Of a stretch of DNA of 51,788 bases, positions 1 to 7,877 are shown piece after piece. Within the stretch, counting starts at the first letter, position 1, and every line of letters begins with the position of its first letter. Position numbers and translations under genes: made by a program. Location of the stretch: the NCBI GenBank assembly GCA_947175035.1, contig CAMWLG010000016.1:1-51788 (forward strand), read 5' to 3'. This DNA is from an uncultured Lachnospiraceae bacterium (GTDB taxonomy: Bacteria > Bacillota > Clostridia > Lachnospirales > Lachnospiraceae). Below the pieces are notes generated by a model, which did no database searches, was not told where the DNA came from, and was given only the letters and a program-made list of their open reading frames with translations.

Positions 1-179
1 TTGAAGAACATATTTTCCCTTCTTCTAGAATGTCCTTGACAAGGGGTACACTTCAAATTGCCCTGATCAATGTCTGTCGGGATGTAAAGCTGAGCTTTGA
101 GGAAACCGCTGAAAGGGTGCGGAGCGGTTTCCATTTGGAGGATGCCGAGGTGCAGGAGAATATGAGGCTGTATTGGTAG
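1..179 (+). CDS. 3' end of an unidentified gene, cut by the window edge
   Basis: An open frame runs from base 3 to a TAG at 177-179 and gives 58 residues with no start codon in the window. The peptide is charged and probably helical, contains LSFEETAERVRSGFHLED and ends in NMRLYW. I do not recognise the family. It converges with the cardiolipin synthase gene, whose stop lies 16 bases further on, and no clear terminator hairpin separates them. The frame has no internal stop and its codon use resembles the neighbours, so it is probably a real gene end. Confidence 0.55.
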   Translation, partial: EEHIFPSSRMSLTRGTLQIALINVCRDVKLSFEETAERVRSGFHLEDAEVQENMRLYW

Positions 180-195
180 CAGCGAGATGAAATGA

Positions 196-1698
196 TCAAC
201 ATAATGGTGCGAAGATTCTGAGTATTCCGTCGAAAATCCAATGTCCAAGATCGCCTTTGAGATTATCAAAGGTTCTTTCCTGACATTGCTCCAGCGCGTT
301 TTGGTAGTCGGATTGAATATTGTCAATCAATTTGGAGCCATAGAAGACGGAATTGCATTCAAAGTGCAGGAACAGACTGCGATAGTCGAGATTCACGGTT
401 CCCACGGCGGCTATTTTGTCGTCACAGATACAGGCTTTGGCATGGACAAAGCCCGGGGTGTATTCATAGATTTTGACACCTGCCGTGAGCAGCGGATAAT
501 AGTAGCTTCTCGAAAGCCTGTAAATCAGCTTCTTATCAGGGATTCCCGGCATGATAATGCGCACATCAATTCCTCTGCGGGCAGCGCGGACAAAAGCGTC
601 CATGAGCGTGTCGCCCAGCATCAGATAGGGTGTGTAGAACCATACATAGCGCTCTGCCTGTGAAAGCAGTTCACAGTAAAGTGTGTTGCTTGCGGGCTCG
701 TCGTTCATGGGTGAATCATAGTAGGATAAAATATATCCGTCGTTATCTGTATTGTCCCATTCCGTCTCTAAATACGTAAGAGGAATTTGATCGGGCGAGA
801 AAGTGTTCCAGAATTCCATGAACATATAGGTATAGTTGTAGACACCTCTGCCCGTGATCTTAAACCCGATATCTTTCCAGTGCCCATAGGGGTGGGTGAC
901 ATTGATATACTCATCAGAGATATTCACCCCTCCGCTGAAGGCGGTTTTGCCGTCAATCACCATGATTTTTCTGTGGTCGCGATTGTTTAGCTGGCCTTTT
1001 ATGAAAACAAGGGGATTAAAGGGGATGCATTTGATGCCTTTCTCTGTCAGTTTTTTTACATTTTTGATGGAATAGGTTGCAATACTTCCCAAATCATCAT
1101 ACATGACCCTGACATCAACGCCTGCAGCGGCTTTTCGTGCAAGAATTTCTGTGAGAGTGTCCCAGAAGGTGCCTTCCATGATGATAAAATACTCTATAAA
1201 TATGTACTTTTCCGCTTTTTCCAGTTCAATGCGCATGTCCGCAAACATATCTTCCCCGAGAGGATAGTAGACAGCGTCACCGTTTTGAACGGGTTCAAAG
1301 CCCGTGATTTTCCGCATATAATCAAAGGTCTGCGCCGCTCTCCTGTCCTCTTGGAACAGTTTGGAAAGGGCCCGGCCATCCTGCTTTATGGGCATTTTCT
1401 CCCGTGTCTTCGCCAGTCTCTTGCCCAGAGGCTTTCCGGTATTCTTGTTGCCCATAAACATGTACAATACCGCGCCAAGGAGCGGGAACAACAACATGAT
1501 TATGAGCCATAGAATCTTGTACGAGCCCTCGTCCCTTTTGCTGATAATATAAATAGTAAAAAGAAATGACAGCGCGGAGACAATTGCTGTGAGCAGTGTC
1601 GCGTAACTGCTTAAAAATCTGATGATCAGCAAATACCAAAGCACCTGAATGGCCAGTGCGGGAACAATGGAAACAATTCGCGAAATTACTTTTTTCAT
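196..1698 (-). CDS. cls: Cardiolipin synthase (phospholipase D superfamily)
   Basis: This 500-residue membrane enzyme should join two phosphatidylglycerol molecules into cardiolipin plus glycerol at the cytoplasmic membrane. Both HKD catalytic motifs are visible: HRKIMVIDGKTAFSGGVN near residue 240 and HAKACICDDKIAAVGTVN near residue 430. The N-terminus has two to three hydrophobic segments in the first 80 residues, as in bacterial Cls, and the length is typical. I place the start at the ATG at 1698 because a GAGGAGG ribosome site lies 9 bases upstream; an upstream in-frame TTG at 1716 sits inside or before that site. The gene stands alone on the minus strand, divergent from the carbohydrate operon. 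The family is clear; the substrate is inferred from the family. Confidence 0.93.
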   Translation of the reverse strand: MKKVISRIVSIVPALAIQVLWYLLIIRFLSSYATLLTAIVSALSFLFTIYIISKRDEGSYKILWLIIMLLFPLLGAVLYMFMGNKNTGKPLGKRLAKTREKMPIKQDGRALSKLFQEDRRAAQTFDYMRKITGFEPVQNGDAVYYPLGEDMFADMRIELEKAEKYIFIEYFIIMEGTFWDTLTEILARKAAAGVDVRVMYDDLGSIATYSIKNVKKLTEKGIKCIPFNPLVFIKGQLNNRDHRKIMVIDGKTAFSGGVNISDEYINVTHPYGHWKDIGFKITGRGVYNYTYMFMEFWNTFSPDQIPLTYLETEWDNTDNDGYILSYYDSPMNDEPASNTLYCELLSQAERYVWFYTPYLMLGDTLMDAFVRAARRGIDVRIIMPGIPDKKLIYRLSRSYYYPLLTAGVKIYEYTPGFVHAKACICDDKIAAVGTVNLDYRSLFLHFECNSVFYGSKLIDNIQSDYQNALEQCQERTFDNLKGDLGHWIFDGILRIFAPLC

Positions 1699-1779
1699 AA
1701 AGCAATACCTCCTCAAGCGTCAATCTCCTATTTACCTTAACACATTTCATTTAGAAGTCAATCATTATGTAGAAAATAC

Positions 1780-1808
1780 TTGCTTGTACTTTGTGAAATC
1801 TGTATAAT
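1780..1808 (+). promoter_or_regulatory. Sigma-A promoter for the pectin operon
   Basis: TTGCTT at 1780-1785 and a perfect TATAAT at 1803-1808 are separated by 17 bases. Transcription would begin near 1815 and give a leader of about 80 bases before the first gene. No operator or catabolite-repression site was recognised with confidence. Confidence 0.7.
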
Positions 1809-1893
1809 GGAGAAAGGATATAAGCGATAGGATTTGGACGTAAAATTAGGATATGAATCCACAAACTTAAATTAGGAAGAGAGGGTATGGGTG

Positions 1894-2418
1894 ATGGAGT
1901 TGAAGGACAAATTACAGGCGGCTTTGCAGGCTGTGGAGAGCGGCAACGCGCAGGGGGCGGAGGAGGCTGTGACGGCTTTGAAGGCACTGCCTAGAACCGC
2001 GGAGCAGGTTTTTGACTTGAGCGGTGTGGATCAGGATGTGTGGGAGGCAGCGAGGCTTGCCTATCCTGTGTATGTGGCTTACGAGACCTCCTGTAACAAG
2101 AAGGAAGGCTATCCGGATTTGATTGCACAGATGCGTGCGTGGAATGGGATTTTGCAGAAGGATTACAGTTTTGAGAATGCGGCTAAGGCAGCGGATATGT
2201 GGATACATACCATTCAGTACATGAGTCCGGAGATTTATGAATATTACAGGGAGCTTCTGGATATTTTCAAGGGAAATGTGCGGGAGACGCTGGATAAATT
2301 CTATGGCGAGAATAGCGGCGACAAGAGCAGGGAAGCTGCAAAGCTGTTTCGGGCAGCAGTGCTGCAGGCGTGTGAGGCGGACATCCTGCTGGCGGAGAAG
2401 TATGAGAATCGTGTTTAA
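1894..2418 (+). CDS. Small helical protein, possibly a condensed GH88/GH105 relative
   Basis: This soluble protein of 174 residues has no signal peptide. Three stretches recall, in order, parts of unsaturated rhamnogalacturonyl hydrolases (GH105/GH88): YPVYVAYETSCNKKEGYPDL near residue 50, a helix with MSPEIYEYYRELLDIFKG near residue 110, and a C-terminal LQACEADILLAEKY. The family is normally about 350-380 residues, so the segments between these landmarks, which include catalytic acids, would be missing. It heads an operon with a GH28 polygalacturonase, which suits a pectin role. The ATG at 1894 follows an AAGAGAGGG site; a GTG lies one codon earlier. The GH105 link comes from recalled family patterns and is tentative; it could be an unrelated helical protein. 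Confidence 0.55.
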   Translation: MELKDKLQAALQAVESGNAQGAEEAVTALKALPRTAEQVFDLSGVDQDVWEAARLAYPVYVAYETSCNKKEGYPDLIAQMRAWNGILQKDYSFENAAKAADMWIHTIQYMSPEIYEYYRELLDIFKGNVRETLDKFYGENSGDKSREAAKLFRAAVLQACEADILLAEKYENRV

Positions 2419-2484
2419 ACAAATATAGTTTTGGAAACCAGAGTAGGAGCAGACCGCAGAGGCGGCAGATAGGAGACGGAATTC

Positions 2485-4065
2485 ATGGAAATTGTGAAAG
2501 TAATGAGCACGGCGAGAAGCGCCACAATTGAGATTAAGGACGGGGGCAGGCATTTTACGAAAAAGCCCTATGTGGTGGATGTCAACGGGGCAAAATATGG
2601 CGTCACGGATAAAACCATCACTTCTCTTTTTGAGTTACAGCCGGATACGGCTCAACATGTGGAGGTTTACGAGTGTACCGACGAGGCGACGGCGGCGAAA
2701 GGCGCTAAGCTGGGTGAGGTGAGCTTTCGGACGGATTATGAGTTTGTGACACTGAACGTGAGAAAATTCGGCGCAAAGGGAGACGGGGAGCATGACGACA
2801 CCCATTTCATCCAGGCAGCGATCATGGCTTGTCCTGCCAATAGCAGAGTGTATTTCCCAGCGGGAACCTACAGGATTACCAGCTTGTTCCTCAAGAGCCA
2901 CATCAGGATAGAACTGGCGGAAGGGGCGGAGCTTTTGGCATTTACGGAGCGGGAGAAGTTTCCTACTTTCCCGGGGATGATTGAGAGCTATGATGAGAAG
3001 GACGAGTACAATCTCGGGACTTGGGAGGGGAACCCCCTGCCCATGTTCTCTGGCATTATCTGCGGTATCGGCGCGGAGGACGTGGTGATTTACGGGCGCG
3101 GCACCATCAATGGCAACGCTTCCAAGGAGAACTGGTGGCATAACCCCAAGGTGATGAATATTGCGTTCAGACCCAGATTGTTCTTTATCAGCGGTTGTAA
3201 GAATATTACTTTGCAGGGTGTGAAGTTCTGTAATTCCCCTTCATGGACGCTGCACCCGTATTTTAGCGATAATCTGCGTTTTATCGGGCTGACAGTGCAG
3301 AATCCTTCGGATTCCCCCAACACGGACGGATTAGACCCTGAATCCTGCAAGAATGTGGAGATCCTCGGCGTGCGGTTTTCCTTGGGAGATGACTGTATCG
3401 CGGTGAAGAGCGGTAAGATTTATATGGGGAAGAAGCATAAGACTCCTTCAGAGAATGTTCATGTGCGCCAGTGCCTCATGGAGAATGGGCACGGTGCGGT
3501 GACGCTGGGCAGCGAGATGGCTGGCGGCGTGGTGAATCTGACTGTGGAGGACTGCATTTTCCGGCATACGGACAGGGGGCTGCGCATCAAAACCCGCAGG
3601 GGGCGTGGTAAGGATGCGATCCTGAGCAACATCACCTTCCGCAATCTGACGTTGGATCATGTGATGACGCCGCTTGTGGTGAATGCTTTCTATTTCTGTG
3701 ACCCGGACGGCAAGACCCAGTATGTGCAGTCCAGAGAGCCTTATCCTGTGGACGATAAGACGCCTGCTATCAAGAAGATGGTGTTTGAAAATATGGAATG
3801 CACGAATTGCCATGTGGCGGCGGGATACTTTGACGGTCTGCCCGAGGCGAAGATCGAAGAGATTTATATGAAAAATATCTCCATCAGTTATGCGGAGGAT
3901 GCAAAATGTGACGTGCCGGCGATGTCCGAGGGTGTGGAGAAGAGCAGCAAGAGAGGTCTTTTTGCAAGGAATGTGGCAAGGCTGACATTGGACAATGTGA
4001 AGATTGACGGTCAGGTGGGCGAGGCCTATGAACTGATCAATGTGGATGATTTGGAGCAGGTATAG
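2485..4065 (+). CDS. Glycoside hydrolase family 28 polygalacturonase, cytoplasmic
   Basis: This 526-residue enzyme should hydrolyse alpha-1,4 bonds between galacturonic acid units of pectin fragments. All four GH28 signatures are present: NTDGLD, GDDCIAVKSG, GHGAVTLGSEM and RGLRIKT, which together supply the catalytic aspartates and binding residues. An N-terminal module of about 85 residues looks like a fibronectin-III-type fold, followed by the parallel beta-helix that begins at LNVRKFGAKGDGEHDDT. There is no signal peptide, so it probably acts inside the cell on imported oligogalacturonides, often in exo fashion in such proteins. It follows the small GH105-like gene by 66 bases with a GGAGACGGA site before the ATG. 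Family is very secure; exo mode and exact substrate are inferred. Confidence 0.93.
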   Translation: MEIVKVMSTARSATIEIKDGGRHFTKKPYVVDVNGAKYGVTDKTITSLFELQPDTAQHVEVYECTDEATAAKGAKLGEVSFRTDYEFVTLNVRKFGAKGDGEHDDTHFIQAAIMACPANSRVYFPAGTYRITSLFLKSHIRIELAEGAELLAFTEREKFPTFPGMIESYDEKDEYNLGTWEGNPLPMFSGIICGIGAEDVVIYGRGTINGNASKENWWHNPKVMNIAFRPRLFFISGCKNITLQGVKFCNSPSWTLHPYFSDNLRFIGLTVQNPSDSPNTDGLDPESCKNVEILGVRFSLGDDCIAVKSGKIYMGKKHKTPSENVHVRQCLMENGHGAVTLGSEMAGGVVNLTVEDCIFRHTDRGLRIKTRRGRGKDAILSNITFRNLTLDHVMTPLVVNAFYFCDPDGKTQYVQSREPYPVDDKTPAIKKMVFENMECTNCHVAAGYFDGLPEAKIEEIYMKNISISYAEDAKCDVPAMSEGVEKSSKRGLFARNVARLTLDNVKIDGQVGEAYELINVDDLEQV

Positions 4066-4116
4066 GGCGTTTGACAGGGGTATTGCGAATAACAGAAAAA
4101 GGAGAACCGCAACATC

Positions 4117-4974
4117 ATGTCTATTGAAGTGTCTATCAAGCAAAAGGGGATATTCAGGAAACCACTGCCCTTGGATGTGATTCTTGGGAAAAGCTTAAAG
4201 TACGGGAATTACGACGGTTTTCGCTTGGACTTCGATAAGCTGGGAGAAACAGAGTTTGTTGCATATCATCCCGGGCATATTGGCAGGGGAATCACCGTAA
4301 CTTGGAAACAAGGTGAAAAAAACGCGGTGGATCTAAGGCTCTTAACTCCTGCCAGCGATGAGGAGATGGAGGATTTCTATGAGTGCATCGCTCGAATTGT
4401 CAGGTTTTGGAAAAACAGCGTGGTAGAGGTGGAGGGAGTACCTAAAAGCCTTGAGGAGTGCTTGGAAGAAAAAGAGGATTTGTTAAAAGGGAATCAGAGC
4501 TTCATTGCAAATCTGTTCGGGGAGATGATAAATCGCGGACAGGTACCGCTTGTTTTGCCGTGTGCATTCTGGTCCATATCTCTTTCCGAGGAGGATTTGC
4601 AGAGGGTATCCCAAGGCTCTGCGTCATTTCGGGACTATATGCATGAAAAACAGAACATGGATGTATATTATGCCAAACCTATTTTTTGCAAAGATGAACA
4701 GGGTGTTTTCGGGACTTATGCCTGTACGGAGGAGACGGAGAGTATATTTCCCGCAAAGGCTGCGCCTCCCTTTTGGGCGGATAAGTCACTTCAGGTGTAC
4801 AGGTGGGAGATTGCTCTGTTCTCCACCACGGAAGATGCGATTGTGGGGACTGTGGACTATGAGCAATTTTTGAAGAGCGTTCCCGAAGATAAAAAGCAAC
4901 CCTATGATGCAGATCACTTGTTGATAGCGCCCTTGGATCTTACATTGTTAAAGCAGATAGCGGGGCAGATCTAA
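4117..4974 (+). CDS. DUF4299-like protein
   Basis: A 285-residue soluble protein without signal peptide or membrane segments. The start MSIEVSIKQKGIFRKPL and the strand-rich motif HIGRGITVTW resemble DUF4299 proteins of Lachnospiraceae and streptococci as I recall them; the molecular function of that family is not known to me. The central part is acidic and helical (EECLEEKEDLLKG) and the C-terminal half alternates strands and loops. It lies 51 bases downstream of the polygalacturonase in the same direction and 32 bases before the sugar isomerase gene, so co-transcription is likely. That position does not prove a role in pectin use. AT content is somewhat higher than in its neighbours. Confidence 0.6.
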   Translation: MSIEVSIKQKGIFRKPLPLDVILGKSLKYGNYDGFRLDFDKLGETEFVAYHPGHIGRGITVTWKQGEKNAVDLRLLTPASDEEMEDFYECIARIVRFWKNSVVEVEGVPKSLEECLEEKEDLLKGNQSFIANLFGEMINRGQVPLVLPCAFWSISLSEEDLQRVSQGSASFRDYMHEKQNMDVYYAKPIFCKDEQGVFGTYACTEETESIFPAKAAPPFWADKSLQVYRWEIALFSTTEDAIVGTVDYEQFLKSVPEDKKQPYDADHLLIAPLDLTLLKQIAGQI

Positions 4975-5006
4975 ATGGTCGCTTATGCGGCGGAAGGAGA
5001 GAAAAT

Positions 5007-5843
5007 ATGCAATTAGGAATTCGGTTACATGACACGAAGAAGCTTCCTTTTGAGGAGCGCATTGAGGATGTGCAGCAATTAGGTTTTAAATGCGGTCACT
5101 TGGCGCTGGCAAAGGTGATAGATGAATTTCCGACCACGGACGAGGCTTTGACGCCGGGACTTGCAATGTATATCAAGAATGTATTCGCCAGGAACAATGT
5201 GGATATTGCGGTATTGGGCTGCTATCTGAACCTTGCGAACCCGAACCCGGAGAAATTGGCCCAGATTATTCATCGCTACATGGCGCATATCCGTTTTGCC
5301 TCATGGATGGGCTGCGGGGTGGTGGGCACGGAAACCGGCGCACCCAATGAGACCTACACTCATGTGCCGGAGTGTCACGGAGAGGAGGCATTGCAGACCT
5401 TTATCAAAAATCTCCGTCCCGTAGTGAAATATGCGGAGCAGATGGGTGTGGTGATGGCGATTGAACCCGTTTGGAAACATATTGTGTGCAATCCTGCCAG
5501 GGCAAGAAGGGTTCTTGACGAGATTGCTTCGCCCAATCTGCAGATTATTCTTGATCCCGTGAACCTGTTGGATATCTGCAATTATAAGGATCAGGTTGCC
5601 ATTGTGGATGAGGCGATTGAGGTGTTGGGACCGGATGTGGCCATGGTGCATTTGAAGGACTTCGTGGTGGAGGAGAATAAGCTGGTGTCCGTGGGCGCGG
5701 GACTGGGGCAGATGGACTATACCTCTGTCATCAAATTTATGAAGACCAGAAAGCCCTTTATCCATGCGACCTTGGAGAACACCACGCCGGAGAATAATCT
5801 GCAGGTGAAGGCGTTTATCCAGAAGCTGTATGACGAGGCATAG
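5007..5843 (+). CDS. Sugar phosphate isomerase/epimerase family TIM barrel
   Basis: The 278-residue product belongs to the xylose isomerase-like TIM barrel (AP endonuclease 2) superfamily. Visible landmarks are VVGTETGAPN near residue 110, MAIEPVWKHIV near residue 150, ILDPVNLLD near residue 180 and MVHLKDFVV near residue 215; the Glu, Asp and His residues in them normally bind the divalent metal. Likely substrates are a keto/aldo sugar or sugar acid from the pectin pathway, but the sequence does not fix which. It is the last gene of the carbohydrate run and has an AAGGAGAG site before the ATG. A partly deleted second copy of its 3' end lies at 9391-9484, so the gene was once duplicated. Confidence 0.85.
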   Translation: MQLGIRLHDTKKLPFEERIEDVQQLGFKCGHLALAKVIDEFPTTDEALTPGLAMYIKNVFARNNVDIAVLGCYLNLANPNPEKLAQIIHRYMAHIRFASWMGCGVVGTETGAPNETYTHVPECHGEEALQTFIKNLRPVVKYAEQMGVVMAIEPVWKHIVCNPARARRVLDEIASPNLQIILDPVNLLDICNYKDQVAIVDEAIEVLGPDVAMVHLKDFVVEENKLVSVGAGLGQMDYTSVIKFMKTRKPFIHATLENTTPENNLQVKAFIQKLYDEA

Positions 5844-5875
5844 CACCGCCAACGCTGTCGGGAAGAGAGGGACGG

Positions 5876-6208
5876 ATGGAAGAGAGACGAATAGAAGGCT
5901 TGTGGGATTGTGCGTATTGCGGTCAGAAAGGAATCAAGGCAAGATTTGACGCATGTACATCATGCGGCAAGTCCCGAGGGATTGAAAATGTTTTTTATCT
6001 GCCGGAGGATTTGGACGCGGCGGTTTTGACGCCGGAGGAGAAGGCGAAAACTACGAACGCGCCGGACTGGCTGTGTGAGTATTGTGGTTCGTATAATCGC
6101 GCAGACGTCTCCTGCTGTGTCAAATGCGGCGGAGACAGGGCCGTGTCGAAGGTCGATTATGGAATGCTGCACAAGCTGACTGGGAAGTTATTTGGCAGAA
6201 AGAGCTGA
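5876..6208 (+). CDS. Double zinc-ribbon protein
   Basis: A 110-residue soluble protein with two CxxC...CxxC units: CAYC with CTSC in residues 11-30 and CEYC with CVKC in residues 65-83. The linker contains ENVFYLPEDLDAAVLTPEEK. Each unit begins with W-x-C, as in RanBP2-like and DZANK-type ribbons. It precedes a DUF4178 membrane protein by 33 bases and probably belongs to the same transcript, where it may act as an adaptor or regulator of the membrane system. No enzymatic motif is seen. The ATG follows a GAGAGGGA site. Confidence 0.75.
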   Translation: MEERRIEGLWDCAYCGQKGIKARFDACTSCGKSRGIENVFYLPEDLDAAVLTPEEKAKTTNAPDWLCEYCGSYNRADVSCCVKCGGDRAVSKVDYGMLHKLTGKLFGRKS

Positions 6209-6241
6209 CGCGGCAGTATCAGAGTATAGGGGGCGCGAAAG

Positions 6242-7321
6242 ATGTTTTACAAGGTGGGAACGCTGCTCGATATCAACGGCATGTCGGGTCAGGTGATCGG
6301 GTACATAGAGTATGAAAATCCGCAGGATGCCTGCAAACCTTGGACGGAGTACCGCATAAAAACGGAAAAGGGCGGGGAATGCTGGCTCTCCTGTGATGAG
6401 GTTTACGATGAATATTCCATCTCTTGGCCCGCCAACGCTGTCAATGGGCGGATTGGTCCGGAGTGGCATAAGGTGGACGAGGGAACTCAGGTGGTTCGCT
6501 CCGCAGGCGGGGACGTGGACGTGGATCCGGGGGAGAGAGCTTCTTTTGTGGAATACGAGGATGCGTCTGAGGATTGCACGCTTTCTGTTGAGATTTGGAG
6601 TGACGGAACCGAATTTTCCACGGGGAAATATATTGAAAAGAGCGATATTGTGGAGACGGGATACGCAAAGCCGCCCGCAAGAAAGATGCTGGATCCTATC
6701 TCGACCGTAATATTGATTTTACTTTTTGGGCTTCCTCTGTGTCTGGGGCTCATAGGTACCATTTCGGACAATTTGGCCCTGCATAAGCGTATCAGCAGCT
6801 ATATGAAAGGATCCTCGCAGTATGTGTACGAGACCTCCATCTCCGGCAATCAGAATCAGAAGGCGACGGTATATGCCTATCAGTCGTCTGCAACAACGAA
6901 TGATGTTGCAGAGGATATCATCCGGGGCGTGAATGGAAATACCGAATCGGTGACTCAGAAGGATGATATGCCGGATGAGGAGATTGCCATTTTGACTGAT
7001 AAGGAATACTGTTTGATCTATCATCCGGAGGATGAGGAGCAGAAGGTGTATGTCCAGGTGTCGGACAGAAAGTATAATTACACGTCGGACAATGCGCCAT
7101 ACCGGATCTCAAGTGCCGGTACGTCCTGGTATCGGAGCCATTATTACAGTGCAGGATACTCCAAGGATTCCTCGTCTTATAAGAGTACGCCGTCGGCATA
7201 TTCGATGTATAACGGCACAACCCTGCATGATATTGGAAACGGTTATTTTGACTCGTATTCCAGCTCCATTCGGCAAGCGAGCATCAGCAGCCGGAGTTCC
7301 TCCAGCGGCGGCGGTAAATAA
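6242..7321 (+). CDS. DUF4178-type membrane protein
   Basis: The 359-residue protein starts with a beta-rich domain of about 145 residues (VGTLLDINGMSGQVIGYI, YRIKTEKGGECWLSCDE) that resembles DUF4178, which is often found with DUF350 and PspA-type proteins. One transmembrane helix follows near residues 158-178 (TVILILLFGLPLCLGLIG). The outer part has a domain rich in Ser, Tyr and acidic residues and ends in SSRSSSSGGGK. It sits between the zinc-ribbon and DUF350 genes in one direction. The function is unknown; the association suggests an envelope-related system. The assignment to DUF4178 rests on motif memory and genomic context. Confidence 0.7.
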   Translation: MFYKVGTLLDINGMSGQVIGYIEYENPQDACKPWTEYRIKTEKGGECWLSCDEVYDEYSISWPANAVNGRIGPEWHKVDEGTQVVRSAGGDVDVDPGERASFVEYEDASEDCTLSVEIWSDGTEFSTGKYIEKSDIVETGYAKPPARKMLDPISTVILILLFGLPLCLGLIGTISDNLALHKRISSYMKGSSQYVYETSISGNQNQKATVYAYQSSATTNDVAEDIIRGVNGNTESVTQKDDMPDEEIAILTDKEYCLIYHPEDEEQKVYVQVSDRKYNYTSDNAPYRISSAGTSWYRSHYYSAGYSKDSSSYKSTPSAYSMYNGTTLHDIGNGYFDSYSSSIRQASISSRSSSSGGGK

Positions 7322-7409
7322 AGGTGGAAGCAGAGCGGGAAAGCAGTAACAGGAAAACGGTAAAAGGAAAACAGTAACACGAAACGGATACAGGAAAAGG
7401 AGAACGGGT

Positions 7410-7832
7410 ATGGTGACGATGATAACGGAGACTGCAGTTTATTTTGCAATCGGACTGATTATGATGATGTTGGGTTACTGGCTGATCGATCTGGTGATTC
7501 CGGTGGATTTTCCGAAGGAGATCAACGAGGGGAACAAGGCGGTGGGCTGGGTGTCCGCGGGAATCTATACAGGCCTTGGCTTTGTGATCCGCTCCGCCAT
7601 CATCTCCGATGGAGCCGGCGAAGCGATGGAGCTTTTGAAAGGTGCGGTGGACACCGTAGTCTATGCGGCAATCGGAGTCGTGGCATTCCTGCTGGCATAT
7701 TTTCTTGTGGATCTGGTCAACAGAAAGTTTAATTTCGGCGATGCGCTGAAGGAAAAGAACGAGGCAGCGGGGATTATGATATTTGGCATTTTCGTGGGAA
7801 TCGCCTTCCTTGTCAGCGGAGTGATCCAATAA
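7410..7832 (+). CDS. DUF350 family membrane protein (YjfL-like)
   Basis: A 140-residue integral membrane protein with four predicted helices, near residues 5-28, 45-62, 78-100 and 118-139. The two halves are similar in layout, each with an AxG or AVG turn, as in DUF350 proteins (the E. coli YjfL type). DUF350 genes recur beside PspA homologues, DUF4178 and spermidine-synthase-like genes, and here lie between the latter two. The molecular role is not established. The ATG follows an AAAAGGAGAA site; a second ATG lies three codons in. Confidence 0.82.
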   Translation: MVTMITETAVYFAIGLIMMMLGYWLIDLVIPVDFPKEINEGNKAVGWVSAGIYTGLGFVIRSAIISDGAGEAMELLKGAVDTVVYAAIGVVAFLLAYFLVDLVNRKFNFGDALKEKNEAAGIMIFGIFVGIAFLVSGVIQ

Positions 7833-7877
7833 GCGCTATATGAGTGTCTGAGCGAAGCGAAAGGACCGGGTATCATT

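Noticed and set aside
1912..2553. 213-codon minus-strand frame over the GH105-like gene
   Set aside because: It is a shadow of the plus-strand gene, which has promoter, ribosome site and family-like motifs.
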